Of a DNA stretch of 64,000 nt, positions 63,884 through 64,000 are shown piece after piece. The notes under the pieces are model-generated. The model was not told where the DNA came from, did not search any database, and worked only from the letters and a program-made list of their open reading frames with translations. Made by a program: the position numbers and the translations under genes. Where the stretch lies: NCBI GenBank assembly GCA_951828535.1, contig OX639990.1, forward strand, positions 607,300-671,299. The letters run 5' to 3'. This stretch comes from an uncultured Candidatus Entotheonella sp. Lineage in GTDB: Bacteria; Tectomicrobia; Entotheonellia; Entotheonellales; Entotheonellaceae. Positions within the stretch are counted from its first letter, which is position 1. Every line of letters starts with the position of its first letter.

Positions 63884-64000
63884 CGCGGTAAATGGGTAAG
63901 AATTTGCGGGCTGGCAATAGCAAGTGTGCAGAGGAAAAACGCCGGGGAATATCGGATTGGCTTGCGATTCATTGACGTGCTGAAGGAAGTCAAACCGAAA
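63884..64000. other. Upstream region of menF, cut by the window edge
   Basis: No coding sequence recognised in the last 117 bases. A promoter or the end of a preceding men gene could lie beyond the edge. Confidence 0.4.

Overview
The window looks chromosomal, from a GC-rich Gram-negative bacterium with a large, catabolically versatile genome. The outer membrane is shown by a TamA/TamB pair (33.2-40.6 kb), a lipobox lipoprotein signal and Tat-exported proteins. The respiratory outlook is menaquinone-based: a menF-menD-menH-menC operon closes the window, and a single-chain quinol nitric-oxide reductase lies at 40.8 kb. Decayed insertion sequences, many solute-binding-protein transporters and many amidohydrolases fit an environmental or symbiotic lineage. 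A Tectomicrobia/Entotheonella-like or deltaproteobacteria-like origin is a guess from gene content, not a determination.

Layout. 0-5.7 kb is a scarred region: the tail of an enolase-superfamily enzyme, a damaged tyrosine recombinase, an nfeD-qmcA pair, IS630 and IS3 (IS407-type) remnants, and small ORFs. 5.7-13.5 kb holds a fatty-acid desaturase and a complete oppABCDF-type peptide transporter. 13.7-24.3 kb is catabolic: an M19 dipeptidase, a coiled-coil membrane protein, a RidA-like protein, two tandem amidohydrolases, a MetE-like protein and a Tat-exported amidohydrolase. This stretch also carries the first copy of a 376-bp TA-flanked MITE. 24.3-31.9 kb is accessory: a thermonuclease-excalibur gene split by the second MITE copy, an orphan solute-binding protein, a peroxiredoxin with an in-frame UGA at its catalytic Cys position (candidate selenoprotein), a ParA/RHH partition cassette, and about 1 kb of inverted-repeat-rich DNA. 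31.9-49.7 kb holds a D-threonine-aldolase-like enzyme, tamA-tamB, qNOR, and a yejBEF-yejA-hugZ-like operon.

49.9-55.6 kb is the most distinctive locus. An XRE regulator and an fbpABC ferric-iron transporter sit beside a divergent gene that encodes a Fur regulator fused to a rubrerythrin-like di-iron domain. Two copies of one operator, TGA(A/G)AACCGTT(A/T)TCA, lie at the two ends of the locus. The parts suggest an iron/oxidant-responsive uptake circuit in which the repressor carries its own di-iron module.

55.7-58.8 kb is a three-gene cassette (exported amide/amino-acid-type binding protein, VOC protein, aminotransferase class III). 58.8-63.9 kb is the menaquinone operon on the minus strand. 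All functional assignments come from reading motifs and overall protein resemblance; no database search was run.
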